From: Bacterioplanoides sp965200585
GTDB taxonomy: Bacteria > Pseudomonadota > Gammaproteobacteria > Pseudomonadales > Oceanobacteraceae
Assembly (NCBI RefSeq): GCF_965200585.1
Contig: NZ_OZ241361.1
Direction: 5' to 3' (one strand)
DNA: 64,000 nt
The translations under genes and the position numbers were made by a program. The notes below the pieces were generated by a model, which was not told the DNA's origin, made no database searches, and saw only the letters and a list, made by a program, of their open reading frames with translations. This document shows positions 8,246-17,108 of the stretch, piece by piece (the stretch's first letter is position 1; the number at the start of each line of letters is the position of its first letter).

Positions 8246-9733
8246 TTAAACTTTAAACTGGGTCAGCAGTCCACGTAAATCGCTGGCCATCGCCACCAGT
8301 TGCCCGGCATTCTGGTTGGCACTACCGGCTTGTTCTGTGGTGGTTTCGCTGATGTCACGAATGGTGCTCAGGTTGCCATTCACTTCTGAAATCGCTGAGT
8401 TCTGTTCTTCCAGCGCATGAGCAATCTGCTGATTCATTTCATAAATCTCAGCAACAGCTTGCTTCATAGTGCCTAGTCGATCACTGGTCAGGGTGATTTG
8501 TTCAACACTGGAGTGTACGCCGGTTTTGCTGGTTTCCATCGCACTCACGGCTTCACCTGAGCCTTTTTGCAGGCGCTCAATCATACGCTGAATTTCTTCA
8601 GTGCTTTCATGGGTGCGGGACGCCAGTGTGCGTACTTCGTCAGCCACTACTGCAAATCCCCGGCCTTGTTCACCGGCACGGGCGGCTTCGATGGCGGCGT
8701 TAAGTGCCAGTAAGTTGGTTTGCTCAGCAATACCCTGAATCACCGATAATACCGAACCAATATTATTACTCTCGCTGTCGAGGTTCTGAATCACATCGTT
8801 AGCACGGTCAATGTTATTGGCCAGATCACTGATGGTATTACGGGCAGCAGTAATGCTTTGTTCACTTTCCTGAGAAACGCTGTTAGCGCTTTGCGCTGCG
8901 TCGGCGGCCTGACGAGAGTGATTGTTGATTTCGCCCATGGAAGCCGTCATCTGTGTAGTGGCGGTGGCAATCAGATCGGTTTCATTATGTTGGGCATTAG
9001 CACCCTGACTCATTTCCTGAGTGGTGCGCGAGAAGTTTTCACCAACGTCATTAATCTTAATGGACAGCTGGTTAGCCTGACTGACCAGATCATTCATTAA
9101 TGCAAAAAATTCGTTAAATGAGCGAGTGAACGGACCTTGCGGATTATTTACCTGGAAGGTCAGATCCACTTCACCCTGTTGGCTGATATGTTCGCCAATT
9201 TCAGAGAGTTCAGCCGTTTGCTTAAATTCCAGTTGGCTTTTACGAGCCAGATAAATTAAAGCCGCAGCTTCAACCACCACAAACAGGGCGTGTAATAAAA
9301 CAATATTGATGCCGGTTTTGGATTCAAAAATCCAGACGTTGGCCCCACCTTCCTGCAAAGAATTAAACAGCAGGTGGTGTACGGCGATGGTGGCTGCTGC
9401 TGCCAGAATCGGCAGTGGGTCGCGGTAGTACATTAATAAGGCTAATAACGCGAAGATGCCGAAGTGCATTTCGATAAGGCCGTGGGCCTGGTGAATATGC
9501 AAAGCCGAAAAAAGCATCAGGGAGACAGCAAAAGCAATTCGGGATAAGCGGCTGCCGGGCGAAACTTTACTGATGGCAACCGGTACCAGTACCGCAGGCA
9601 AACCAATCAATAAGGCGGCTGCCCAGGTGCTGTACCAGCCCGCCAACAACAAAGACACAACAAATAAGGCGGAAGTCACTACCGTGAAGAAGCTATCGGC
9701 CTGACGATAAAAAGTCTGGTAAGTCGAGTTCAC
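8246..9733 (-). CDS. Methyl-accepting chemotaxis protein with a membrane-embedded sensor
   Basis: The C-terminal ~300 residues are a classic chemoreceptor signalling hairpin with the tip motif NLLALNAAIEAARAGEQGRG and heptad-type coiled coils on each side. Instead of a periplasmic ligand domain the N-terminal ~165 residues form about six hydrophobic helices carrying many conserved-looking histidines (HIHQAHG, EMHF, VHHLLF), so the signal may be sensed inside the membrane, perhaps through a bound metal or haem (inference). There is no clear HAMP domain. The start GTG at 9733 is chosen because AGGA precedes it at good spacing; another in-frame GTG lies at 9769. It is transcribed alone towards lpoP. 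Confidence 0.93.
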   Translation of the reverse strand: MNSTYQTFYRQADSFFTVVTSALFVVSLLLAGWYSTWAAALLIGLPAVLVPVAISKVSPGSRLSRIAFAVSLMLFSALHIHQAHGLIEMHFGIFALLALLMYYRDPLPILAAAATIAVHHLLFNSLQEGGANVWIFESKTGINIVLLHALFVVVEAAALIYLARKSQLEFKQTAELSEIGEHISQQGEVDLTFQVNNPQGPFTRSFNEFFALMNDLVSQANQLSIKINDVGENFSRTTQEMSQGANAQHNETDLIATATTQMTASMGEINNHSRQAADAAQSANSVSQESEQSITAARNTISDLANNIDRANDVIQNLDSESNNIGSVLSVIQGIAEQTNLLALNAAIEAARAGEQGRGFAVVADEVRTLASRTHESTEEIQRMIERLQKGSGEAVSAMETSKTGVHSSVEQITLTSDRLGTMKQAVAEIYEMNQQIAHALEEQNSAISEVNGNLSTIRDISETTTEQAGSANQNAGQLVAMASDLRGLLTQFKV

Positions 9734-9814
9734 AATACAATCCTGATCTTTATAGTAATATAGCCACACAATAATGCGGTGTTTACCTAAGTGTAGATCA
9801 GGGTGTATGGCTTG

Positions 9815-10444
9815 CTATGAAGGGCGAGAAAAAGACAACCAACGATTGCTACAAATCAGATAGGGAATCAGAGTTAACCCTAACCAGCTCCAGTGTTGTT
9901 GGTCTGATGTGCCGGTGCTGCGCAGCTCCAGCCCGCTATAACCCACCACTAGCATCAGCCAGAAGGCCAGTGGCGCGATAAACGCAAAACTGCGGTAACG
10001 GGCAATCGGCAGCACAAAGGTGATGGCACCCAGCACCAGTATTAACATCAGCCAATAATCCAACAATTCGCTGGTGCGGGTGAGGGCAAACACCGCACAA
10101 ATAGCCAGCAGAATCCGGCCCCAGATGGTGCGATCCCAATCGAATCCCAGTACCCGGGTGAAGCCATTAATCACCATCAATGGCAGAGCCGCAAACAGCG
10201 CCAGTTGTTCAAACAGGCCGGAAAACTGATCAAAGTCTTTATCTGAAGCCAGTTCAGGCAGGGCATTGCCGACCACCGCCAGCGCCGCCGCGATCATAAA
10301 GATCAGGCTGCTGGCTAATAACGCAGCACAGTCACCCTGACCGCGCTCATTGAGTTCCTGCTCGTTATCAGAGGATGCCAGCAAGCGGTTTTGCCATAAC
10401 AAAACTGCTGCTGTGATCAACAATACAAAAGGATGGATGCTCAC
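9815..10444 (-). CDS. Multi-pass inner-membrane protein of unknown function
   Basis: I do not recognise a family. The 209-aa protein is mostly hydrophobic with about six to seven predicted membrane segments (the first at residues 5-18, then pairs around 40-60, 80-95, 108-122, 130-147, 152-170 and 182-196) and few charged residues outside short loops. It starts 16 bases after the stop of hemL on the same strand, so the two are probably co-transcribed; no role in haem synthesis is implied by its sequence. Confidence 0.75.
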   Translation of the reverse strand: MSIHPFVLLITAAVLLWQNRLLASSDNEQELNERGQGDCAALLASSLIFMIAAALAVVGNALPELASDKDFDQFSGLFEQLALFAALPLMVINGFTRVLGFDWDRTIWGRILLAICAVFALTRTSELLDYWLMLILVLGAITFVLPIARYRSFAFIAPLAFWLMLVVGYSGLELRSTGTSDQQHWSWLGLTLIPYLICSNRWLSFSRPS

Positions 10445-10460
10445 AAAATTATCCTGCTCG

Positions 10461-11762
10461 TTAGCCTTTCAGGCTGGCCATCACTTTTTCTGCCGCAGCG
10501 ATGGTGGCTTCAATATCCTGTTCGCTATGGGCAAACGACATAAAGCCTGCTTCAAATGAGCTTGGTGCCAGATACACACCTTGCTCTAACATACCGTGGA
10601 AGAATTTATTGAAGCGCTCACCGTCACATTGTTCAGCCACGTCTTTAAAGCAGGTGACTTCTTCGAGCTCAGTGAAGAACAAACCAAACATAGAACCGGC
10701 TGAGTTGCTGGTGAATGGAATGCCGTTCGCGTCAGCTGCCGCCTGGAAACCATCCAGCATTTGTTTAACGCGTGCTTCCAGCTGCTCGTAGAAGCCCGGT
10801 GCCTGAATGGCTTTTAACATCGCTAAACCAGCGGCCATGGCGAGTGGGTTACCAGACAAGGTACCTGCCTGATATACCGGGCCAAGTGGCGCCAGGTATT
10901 CCATGATTTCACGCTTACCACCAAAGGCACCCACTGGCAGGCCACCACCAATGACTTTACCCAAGCAGGTCATATCTGGCGTGATGCCATACCATTGTTG
11001 TGCGCCACCCAGAGACACACGGAAGCCGCTCATCACTTCGTCAAAAATCAGCACAATACCGTGCACATCACACAGTTCACGCAGACCTTGCAGGAAGGAT
11101 TTGCTCGGTGGAATGCAGTTCATGTTGCCCGCTACCGGCTCGATGATGACACAAGCCACCTGATCGCCAATCTGAGAGAAGCACTCTTTAACGGAATCCA
11201 GGTCGTTGTAGTTCAGGGTGACGGTGTTTTCGGCAACGGCGGCTGGTACGCCCGGAGAGGTTGGAACACCCAGTGTTAACATGCCGGAGCCGGCTTTTAC
11301 CAGCAGAGAATCGGCGTGGCCGTGGTAACAGCCTTCAAATTTCACCAGCTTATCGCGGCCGGTAAAACCACGCGCTAAGCGAATTGCGCTCATGGTGGCT
11401 TCGGTGCCGGAGTTCACCATACGAACCATATCCATGGATGGAATCAGTTTGCACACTTCACTCGCCATGGTGGTTTCAATGCCGGTTGGAGCACCGAAGC
11501 TCAGGCCGTTGACCATTTGTGCTTGTACCGCTTCGATGATTTCCGGTGCGCTATGGCCCAGAATCATTGGCCCCCAGGAACCAACGTAGTCGATGTATTT
11601 GTTGCCATCGGCATCGTGAACGTAAGCGCCTTTAGCGTGATCGAAGAAGATGGGTGTGCCACCCACACCTTTAAAGGCACGAACCGGAGAGTTCACGCCA
11701 CCCGGGATGTGTTTCTGAGCTTGGGCAAACAGTTGTTCGGATTGTGAGATGGAGTAAGACAT
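10461..11762 (-). CDS. hemL: Glutamate-1-semialdehyde 2,1-aminomutase
   Basis: HemL converts glutamate-1-semialdehyde to 5-aminolevulinate, the committed step of the C5 route to haem. The fold-type I PLP enzyme is complete at 433 aa. Visible signatures are NSGTEATMSAIRLARG (PLP phosphate region near residue 117), FDEVMSGFR (Asp that pairs with the PLP ring nitrogen, near residue 241) and CLGKVIGGGLP with the Schiff-base Lys at residue 269. It heads a minus-strand pair with the downstream membrane-protein gene. Confidence 0.97.
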   Translation of the reverse strand: MSYSISQSEQLFAQAQKHIPGGVNSPVRAFKGVGGTPIFFDHAKGAYVHDADGNKYIDYVGSWGPMILGHSAPEIIEAVQAQMVNGLSFGAPTGIETTMASEVCKLIPSMDMVRMVNSGTEATMSAIRLARGFTGRDKLVKFEGCYHGHADSLLVKAGSGMLTLGVPTSPGVPAAVAENTVTLNYNDLDSVKECFSQIGDQVACVIIEPVAGNMNCIPPSKSFLQGLRELCDVHGIVLIFDEVMSGFRVSLGGAQQWYGITPDMTCLGKVIGGGLPVGAFGGKREIMEYLAPLGPVYQAGTLSGNPLAMAAGLAMLKAIQAPGFYEQLEARVKQMLDGFQAAADANGIPFTSNSAGSMFGLFFTELEEVTCFKDVAEQCDGERFNKFFHGMLEQGVYLAPSSFEAGFMSFAHSEQDIEATIAAAEKVMASLKG

Positions 11763-11848
11763 AAATTTCTCGGTTCACTCTTTAAAATTAAGATAAGTGA
11801 GCGAAATAAAGAGCGATTATTTTTCTGCCGCCGCGACATGCGCATTCA

Positions 11849-11912
11849 GTACATCCATGTACTTCACCCTGCGGGCGTCTACGCCGTGCAAAAATGCTGT
11901 CCTGCATTTTTG
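11849..11912. repeat. Intergenic palindromic element (second type)
   Basis: Within the 342-base gap upstream of hemL there are two palindromes: GTACAT-CC-ATGTAC at 11849-11862, and a 9-bp stem CAAAAATGC (11889-11897) / GCATTTTTG (11904-11912) with a 6-base loop. The GC-rich stretch between them (CCCTGCGGGCGTCTACGCCG) resembles sequence that recurs in intergenic repeats of related marine gammaproteobacteria, from memory. No gene is supported in the gap. Confidence 0.5.
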
Positions 11913-12012
11913 TGTCGCTGCTCTCGAAAAACAATCACTCTTCATCTCTTTATATATTCAACAATGTTAGAGCTAAATTAAGCGAGTATTTCTGGTATCT
12001 GTTGCTGACCCT

Positions 12013-12065
12013 CTATCGCAGGGATGCGATAGGGGAGCTTCCATGGATGGATTTACAGCGCGTCA
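12013..12065 (+). repeat. Hairpin-plus-tail intergenic repeat, copy 1
   Basis: A perfect 8-bp stem CTATCGCA-GGGA-TGCGATAG (12013-12032) is followed by GGGAGCTTCCATGGATGG and a tail ending TTTACAGCGCGTC. The same layout recurs at 33055-33110 and, inverted, at 33163-33215. Confidence 0.75.
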
Positions 12066-12104
12066 GATACAGATGCCAGTAATGCTTGCTAATGACTTCA
12101 AAAA

Positions 12105-12527
12105 TTAAAACGGTCGCACGACCACCATGATGACAATAAAGATCAGCAAAAAGACCGGTGCTTCATTAAACCAGCGATAAAAAACATGCGAACGCTGGTT
12201 GGCATCATCACGAAATACTTTTACCAGATGGCCACAATAAAAATGGTAAGCCACTAATAACACCACCGCCGTGAGTTTGGCGTGCATCCAGCCACTGGAA
12301 AAGTAATACGATGGATTAAAACTCAGCAGCCAGGCACCCAGTGCAATCACTACCACCATCGAAGGTGTCATAATGCCGCGGTACAGTTTGCGCTCCATAA
12401 TTTTAAAACGCTCTTGCGACGGTTGGTCATCGGCACTGGCGTGATACACAAACAAGCGTGGTAAATAAAAAATAGCGGCAAACCAAGTCACCACCGCAAT
12501 GATATGAAAGGCTTTCACCCACAACAT
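12105..12527 (-). CDS. hemJ: Protoporphyrinogen IX oxidase HemJ
   Basis: HemJ is the small membrane-bound haem protein that oxidises protoporphyrinogen IX in bacteria lacking HemG/HemY. The 140-aa product starts MLWVKAFHIIAVVTWFAAIF, containing the conserved N-terminal His of the family, and has four membrane helices with the typical YRGIMTPSM and GWMHAKL segments carrying further conserved Arg, His and Lys residues. The start at 12527 overlaps the stop of the CLC gene by one base (TGATG), so translation is coupled; a start further upstream would lie inside that gene. In Pseudomonas this gene also sits beside argC. Confidence 0.93.
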   Translation of the reverse strand: MLWVKAFHIIAVVTWFAAIFYLPRLFVYHASADDQPSQERFKIMERKLYRGIMTPSMVVVIALGAWLLSFNPSYYFSSGWMHAKLTAVVLLVAYHFYCGHLVKVFRDDANQRSHVFYRWFNEAPVFLLIFIVIMVVVRPF

Positions 12528-14266
12528 CAGACATTCTCCGGCTGATAACGATAAAAGTGTTCTATCTGTTCCCGTGATACCACGCCAACACAATGCTGGC
12601 AGTGGCTGTCACGATAAACGGCCAGCCATTGTAATTGACTGTCCTGCATCAGGTCTAAGGCATCCTGTAAATTGGCTTTCAGGGCAATTTGGCCCAGCTC
12701 TTCGCGGTCAGCCGGAATGGCAATCAGATCAATGTCGTCGGTTTGTGCATCCGCCGTTAATACATGAGCCAGATCCGCCGTTGCCAGCAAGGCCTTTTCA
12801 TGGTCGATTAACAGCCATTCGGGCTTTTCCTGCAAAATCAGCTCTGCACTGCGGCGACTGATATGGCGGTCAACGCAGGCGATATTACGGTTCATGGCCT
12901 GCGCGACCCAGGTATTGCGCAGCATTTGCTGTACCGGAGAGGGTGTTTGTGTCAGCGGACTTTTGCCTAACAGCACCTGAAATACCGAAGGTAGGTTAAA
13001 GATTTCGCTCACTACCATACTGGCGATCACAATGGCTAGCATGCCCGGCATAATAATGTTGTGATTAGCCGTCAGCTCCAGCATGGCAACCAGCGCCGCC
13101 AGCGGAGCCCGTAAGGTGGCACCCATCATGGCACACATGCCCAGCATGGCGTAGAAACCTACCGATACCGGATAATCCGGCAACCATAACGCCGATAGCT
13201 GGCCCATCACGCCGCCTAACGCCGCGCCCACAAACAGGCTGGGGCCAATCAAACCACCGGGAAAGCCAACGGCTGCTGCCCAGGCCGTCAGCACTAATTT
13301 GCACACCAATAAAGCCAGCAAGCTGCCAATCACGGCATGGCCTGCGAGCGTGTCATTCACGGTGTCGTAACCAATGCCCAGTACTTGTGGCAGTAACACG
13401 CCAACCACGGCCGTAGCCAGACTGAGGCCGCCCCATTTAAGCCAGAGCGGCAGGGCATTCAGCTTCTGGAATTGTTTTATGGTCAGGATAAAGATTGCTG
13501 AAGTGATACCGGCTGCCAGCCCTAACGCCAGAATATAAGGAATTTCCAGCAATGAGTTCATATCCAGCGACGGAATAACAAAGGCGGTTTCTGCACCAAA
13601 CACGGCTTCACTGACAATCGCGCCCGCCACTGAGGCCAGAATAATCGGAATAAAGCCACGGATGCTGTATTCCAACAGCACCACCTCCATGGCGAAGATG
13701 ACTCCGGCCATCGGGGTGTTAAACGACGCAGAAATAGCACTGGCGACACCACATCCGGCGAGAATCCGTAAGCGGTGATGAGCCAGACCAAAACGCTGCC
13801 CAATCTGGCTGGCGGTGCCGGCTCCCAAATGTACCGCAGGCCCTTCGCGGCCAACGCTATGACCACTGAGCAGCGCAATAATGGCACCGACCCATTGCAG
13901 CAATAAATTGGGTAAGGGCAAATAGCCCTGATGATGCTCCATGCGTTGCAGCACATGGCCAACACCGATCGAGCGTCGTTCTTTCGATAATGGCTGAAAG
14001 ATGGCGATCAGAATCAGGCCGCCGCTTAGCAATAAGGCCACACGCAGCCAGGGAGTGAGCGCTTCGTAGTCTTCATCACTGGCCATTGGCAGCAGTTCAA
14101 CCAGCGGAATTTCGATGGCAAAGCGGAACAGGGTGATGACACCGGCACTGGCGAGGCCAACCAATAATGCTAATAACGCCAGACCAATTTGATTATTCGA
14201 CAGGGTGACATGAGTGAGCCAGTGTTCTTGTAAACGTTGTTGCAGCCGCTGTTTGAGTGAGGTCAC
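12527..14266 (-). CDS. CLC-type chloride channel/transporter with C-terminal CBS domain
   Basis: About ten membrane helices carry the CLC signatures GREGPAVH (with the external gating Glu) and GFPGGLIGPSL, followed by ~150 residues reading as CBS domains. Two key positions differ from E. coli ClcA: the anion-site GSGIP is replaced by GVGHV (Ser to Val), and the internal proton Glu (E203 in E. coli) aligns with Val in FAMEVVLLEY. The protein may therefore conduct chloride without tight proton coupling (inference). The start is uncertain: the frame is open to 14446, but that would cross into argC upstream DNA; I use GTG at 14266, with TTG at 14287 as an alternative. It is translationally coupled to hemJ. 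Confidence 0.85.
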   Translation of the reverse strand: MTSLKQRLQQRLQEHWLTHVTLSNNQIGLALLALLVGLASAGVITLFRFAIEIPLVELLPMASDEDYEALTPWLRVALLLSGGLILIAIFQPLSKERRSIGVGHVLQRMEHHQGYLPLPNLLLQWVGAIIALLSGHSVGREGPAVHLGAGTASQIGQRFGLAHHRLRILAGCGVASAISASFNTPMAGVIFAMEVVLLEYSIRGFIPIILASVAGAIVSEAVFGAETAFVIPSLDMNSLLEIPYILALGLAAGITSAIFILTIKQFQKLNALPLWLKWGGLSLATAVVGVLLPQVLGIGYDTVNDTLAGHAVIGSLLALLVCKLVLTAWAAAVGFPGGLIGPSLFVGAALGGVMGQLSALWLPDYPVSVGFYAMLGMCAMMGATLRAPLAALVAMLELTANHNIIMPGMLAIVIASMVVSEIFNLPSVFQVLLGKSPLTQTPSPVQQMLRNTWVAQAMNRNIACVDRHISRRSAELILQEKPEWLLIDHEKALLATADLAHVLTADAQTDDIDLIAIPADREELGQIALKANLQDALDLMQDSQLQWLAVYRDSHCQHCVGVVSREQIEHFYRYQPENV

Positions 14267-14417
14267 GGGGTGTCCATTGCTTGTCAAAAGTTGATCCAGT
14301 GCGTAATCCTGAGGATGGCGGGTGTCAGGTGATTCAAGAATCAGTATTATAAGCGTCTTTTTGCGATTGCATAACGACTCACAAAGCAATTCGGGAAACA
14401 ACACAAGAGGCAGCACT

Positions 14418-15464
14418 GTGATTAAAGTTGGTATTGTTGGTGGCACGGGTTATACCGGTGTCGAACTGCTCAGAATTCTGGTTAACCACCCAAACGTTGA
14501 ACTCAGCGTGATTACCTCTCGTAGTGAAGAGGGTGTTCCGGTGGCGGATATGTTTCCGAATCTGCGCGGCCATACCGATTTACGCTTTTCTGTCCCGAGT
14601 GCCGAAGCACTGGGTGCTTGTGATGTGGTGTTTTTTGCCACGCCTCATGGTGTTGCCCATGCACTGGCAGAAGACGTATTAAATACCGGAGCAAAAGTGA
14701 TCGATCTGTCGGCGGATTTCCGTCTGCAAGACGCGGTTGAATGGGAAAAATGGTACAACCAGCCACACGGTGCGGTGAACTTATTACCGGAAGCGGTTTA
14801 CGGTTTGCCGGAAGTCAATCGTGAGCAAATCCAACAGGCGCGTTTAATTGCCGTGCCGGGCTGTTACCCAACCTCGGTGCAGTTAGGTCTGATTCCGTTG
14901 CTGGAAAAAGGCTTATTGCCAAAACAAACCCTGATTGCAGATTGTAAATCCGGTGTCAGCGGTGCTGGACGTGGGGCTAAGGTTGGCTCGCTGTTGTGCG
15001 AAACTTCAGAATCCATGATGGCTTATGCCGTACCGGGTCATCGTCACCTGCCGGAAATTAAGCAAGGTTTAGCCCGTGCCGCCGGTGAATCGGTCGATTT
15101 GACCTTTGTTCCGCATTTAACTCCGATGATCCGCGGAATTCATTCTACACTGTATGCCCAAGCACCTGATTTAGCTGACAATTTACAAGGTCAGACACTA
15201 CAGCAATTGTTTGAGACACGTTATGCCAACGAGCCGTTTGTGGATGTGATGCCAGCGGGCAGTCATCCGGCGACGCGCAGCGTAAAAGGCAGCAATATGT
15301 GTCGTTTATCGGTTCACCACAATGAAGACACCGGCCAGATTGTGGTGTTGTCGGTGATCGATAATCTGGTGAAAGGCGCATCCGGGCAGGCGGTTCAGAA
15401 TATGAACATTATGTTTGGCTTGGATGAGAGCGCCGGGTTGAATCAGGTAGCGCTCTTACCTTAA
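14418..15464 (+). CDS. argC: N-acetyl-gamma-glutamyl-phosphate reductase
   Basis: ArgC makes N-acetylglutamate semialdehyde with NADPH in arginine synthesis. The Rossmann start VKVGIVGGTGYTGVELLR-like motif lies at the N-terminus and VPGCYPTS carries the catalytic Cys near residue 150; PGHRHLPEI supplies the conserved His. The GTG at 14418 is the start because AGAGG precedes it at 7-base spacing and gives 348 aa, the family's normal length. It is divergent from the CLC gene and 40 bases before the next gene. Confidence 0.96.
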   Translation: MIKVGIVGGTGYTGVELLRILVNHPNVELSVITSRSEEGVPVADMFPNLRGHTDLRFSVPSAEALGACDVVFFATPHGVAHALAEDVLNTGAKVIDLSADFRLQDAVEWEKWYNQPHGAVNLLPEAVYGLPEVNREQIQQARLIAVPGCYPTSVQLGLIPLLEKGLLPKQTLIADCKSGVSGAGRGAKVGSLLCETSESMMAYAVPGHRHLPEIKQGLARAAGESVDLTFVPHLTPMIRGIHSTLYAQAPDLADNLQGQTLQQLFETRYANEPFVDVMPAGSHPATRSVKGSNMCRLSVHHNEDTGQIVVLSVIDNLVKGASGQAVQNMNIMFGLDESAGLNQVALLP

Positions 15465-15503
15465 ACATTAACACCTTCATCATTAACAATAAGGGAATTT
15501 CAA

Positions 15504-16247
15504 ATGGCAGTGGTTAAAGGCAGTCAGCAGGATCAGTTGGTGATCCGGCATTACCAGCCCTGGCAGCGCTTTCGTCAGTGGTTGTATACCCTGATTCTGT
15601 TATTGGCCATTGGTGCTGGTGGTTATTTCGCCGGTATTTACAACAGCACTGCCAGTATCAAGGAGCTGACCGGAACCCGTCAGGCACTAGAGACCGAACT
15701 GCTCGACAGTGAACATGAAATTGCCCGCTTAACCCAGCGCGTAGGAGTGCTGGAAAAAGGTGGCGAGGTGGATCGCAAAGCCACCGAAGGCATTCGCCAG
15801 ACCGTCAAAGAGCTGAAGGCGCACATCTCCACGCTGGAAGAGGAAGTGTCCTTTTACAAAGGCATCATGGCACCGAGTGCCAACGACAAAGGCCTGAGAA
15901 TCAGCAAAATTGCCATTGCTCCGGGCGAAGAAGCCGGGCAGTTCAGCTATTCCATTATGCTGACTCAGGTGGCCGACAACAGCAGCTATATCGCCGGTTT
16001 GGCCGCGGTGAACTTTGTTGGTCAGCAGGGCAGTGAAAAAGTCATTCTGCCATTACGTGATCTGGACAAAGGGATCACGGATCTTGGGGTGAAATTCCGC
16101 TTCCGTTACTTCCAGGAAGTCAAAGGCACACTGACGTTGCCGCCACAATTTAATCCTGAGCAGGTTCAGGTGGTATTACAGTCCACCGGCAATAAAGCTC
16201 AGCGCGTAGAAGAATCCATCGAATGGCCCGAAACAGGAGAGGCATAA
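15504..16247 (+). CDS. DUF6776-type membrane-anchored coiled-coil protein
   Basis: One N-terminal membrane anchor (residues ~28-48) is followed by a coiled coil (residues ~50-115, rich in Glu/Leu heptads) and a beta-rich C-terminal domain, which should lie in the periplasm. I recognise it as the DUF6776 protein found beside bactofilin and erpA in Pseudomonas; no biochemical role is known to me. It ends 3 bases before the bactofilin gene, so the two are surely co-expressed and may work together at the envelope. Confidence 0.8.
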   Translation: MAVVKGSQQDQLVIRHYQPWQRFRQWLYTLILLLAIGAGGYFAGIYNSTASIKELTGTRQALETELLDSEHEIARLTQRVGVLEKGGEVDRKATEGIRQTVKELKAHISTLEEEVSFYKGIMAPSANDKGLRISKIAIAPGEEAGQFSYSIMLTQVADNSSYIAGLAAVNFVGQQGSEKVILPLRDLDKGITDLGVKFRFRYFQEVKGTLTLPPQFNPEQVQVVLQSTGNKAQRVEESIEWPETGEA

Positions 16248-16250
16248 TTC

Positions 16251-16676
16251 ATGTTCAGCAGTAAAGATAAGGGTGCCAGCACCCACTATGACACCCTGAT
16301 TTCTGCCAAAACCGAAATTGTTGGTGACGTGAAGTTCACCGGTGGCCTGCACGTTGATGGCCTGATCAAAGGCAACCTGCTGGCGGATGCTGGCAGTGAT
16401 GCGGTGGTTCGTATCAGTGATAAAGGCCGGGTCGAAGGTCAGATTAACGCGCCGAATGTCATCATTAACGGCAACGTTGTTGGTGATGTACACGCCGGAA
16501 AATACATCGAGCTGGCGAAGAAAGCTCAGGTGAACGGCGATGTGTATTATCAGGCCATGGAAATGGTACTGGGTGCTCAGGTGAACGGTAAGCTGAACCA
16601 TCAGGTAAAAGGCAACCATCCGAAAAAAGCGGTCGAGATCGCTAAAGAACAGTCTGGTGCAGATGTAAGCAACTAA
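16251..16676 (+). CDS. Bactofilin (polymer-forming cytoskeletal protein)
   Basis: The 141-aa product is a right-handed beta-helix of the bactofilin family: repeated short strands with a Gly/Asn-Val pattern (VGDVKFTGGLHVDGLIKGNL, then EGQINAPNVIINGNVVGDV). Bactofilins self-assemble without nucleotide into filaments at the inner membrane and often recruit peptidoglycan enzymes. It follows the DUF6776 gene by 3 bases; that membrane protein may be its anchor (inference). A lytic-type M23 peptidase gene is four genes further on. Confidence 0.93.
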   Translation: MFSSKDKGASTHYDTLISAKTEIVGDVKFTGGLHVDGLIKGNLLADAGSDAVVRISDKGRVEGQINAPNVIINGNVVGDVHAGKYIELAKKAQVNGDVYYQAMEMVLGAQVNGKLNHQVKGNHPKKAVEIAKEQSGADVSN

Positions 16677-16744
16677 TAAAGTTGACTGAAATACTCGGGT
16701 AAGCCGATAATTTCCAATCAGATCCGTAAAACCCTGGAGCATTC

Positions 16745-17092
16745 ATGAGCGCCGTGCAACAAGCCAACCCATTTGACCTGAGTTCTGCTGCGGAAGAAAA
16801 AATCCGTGAGCTGCTGCTGGAAGAAGCAGACGATGAGCTATGTCTGCGGGTCTTTGTTACCGGTGGTGGCTGCTCCGGATTTCAGTATGGCTTCACCTTT
16901 GATGATGAAAAAGCGGACGATGACTTTTTCGTCAATGCCGATGGTGTTCGTGTGTTAGTGGATTCTCTCAGCTACGGATATCTGGTAGGGTCTGTACTTG
17001 ACTATAAAGAAGGTTTGGAAGGCTCACGGTTTACCGTTGATAACCCTTCCGCTACATCCACTTGCGGCTGTGGTTCTTCATTCTCCATCTGA
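16745..17092 (+). CDS. erpA: Iron-sulfur cluster insertion protein ErpA
   Basis: ErpA is an A-type carrier that delivers [4Fe-4S] clusters, including to isoprenoid-synthesis enzymes. The 115-aa protein has the three conserved Cys: one in GGGCSGFQYGF and two in the C-terminal CGCGSSFSI. Length and motifs match the family exactly. It lies 68 bases after the bactofilin gene. Confidence 0.97.
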   Translation: MSAVQQANPFDLSSAAEEKIRELLLEEADDELCLRVFVTGGGCSGFQYGFTFDDEKADDDFFVNADGVRVLVDSLSYGYLVGSVLDYKEGLEGSRFTVDNPSATSTCGCGSSFSI

Positions 17093-17108
17093 TGCCGGGA
17101 GTCGTGTT

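Noticed and set aside
11894..12082. A 62-codon frame between hemL and hemJ
   Set aside because: It consists of two repeat elements and has no ribosome-binding site or protein-like composition.
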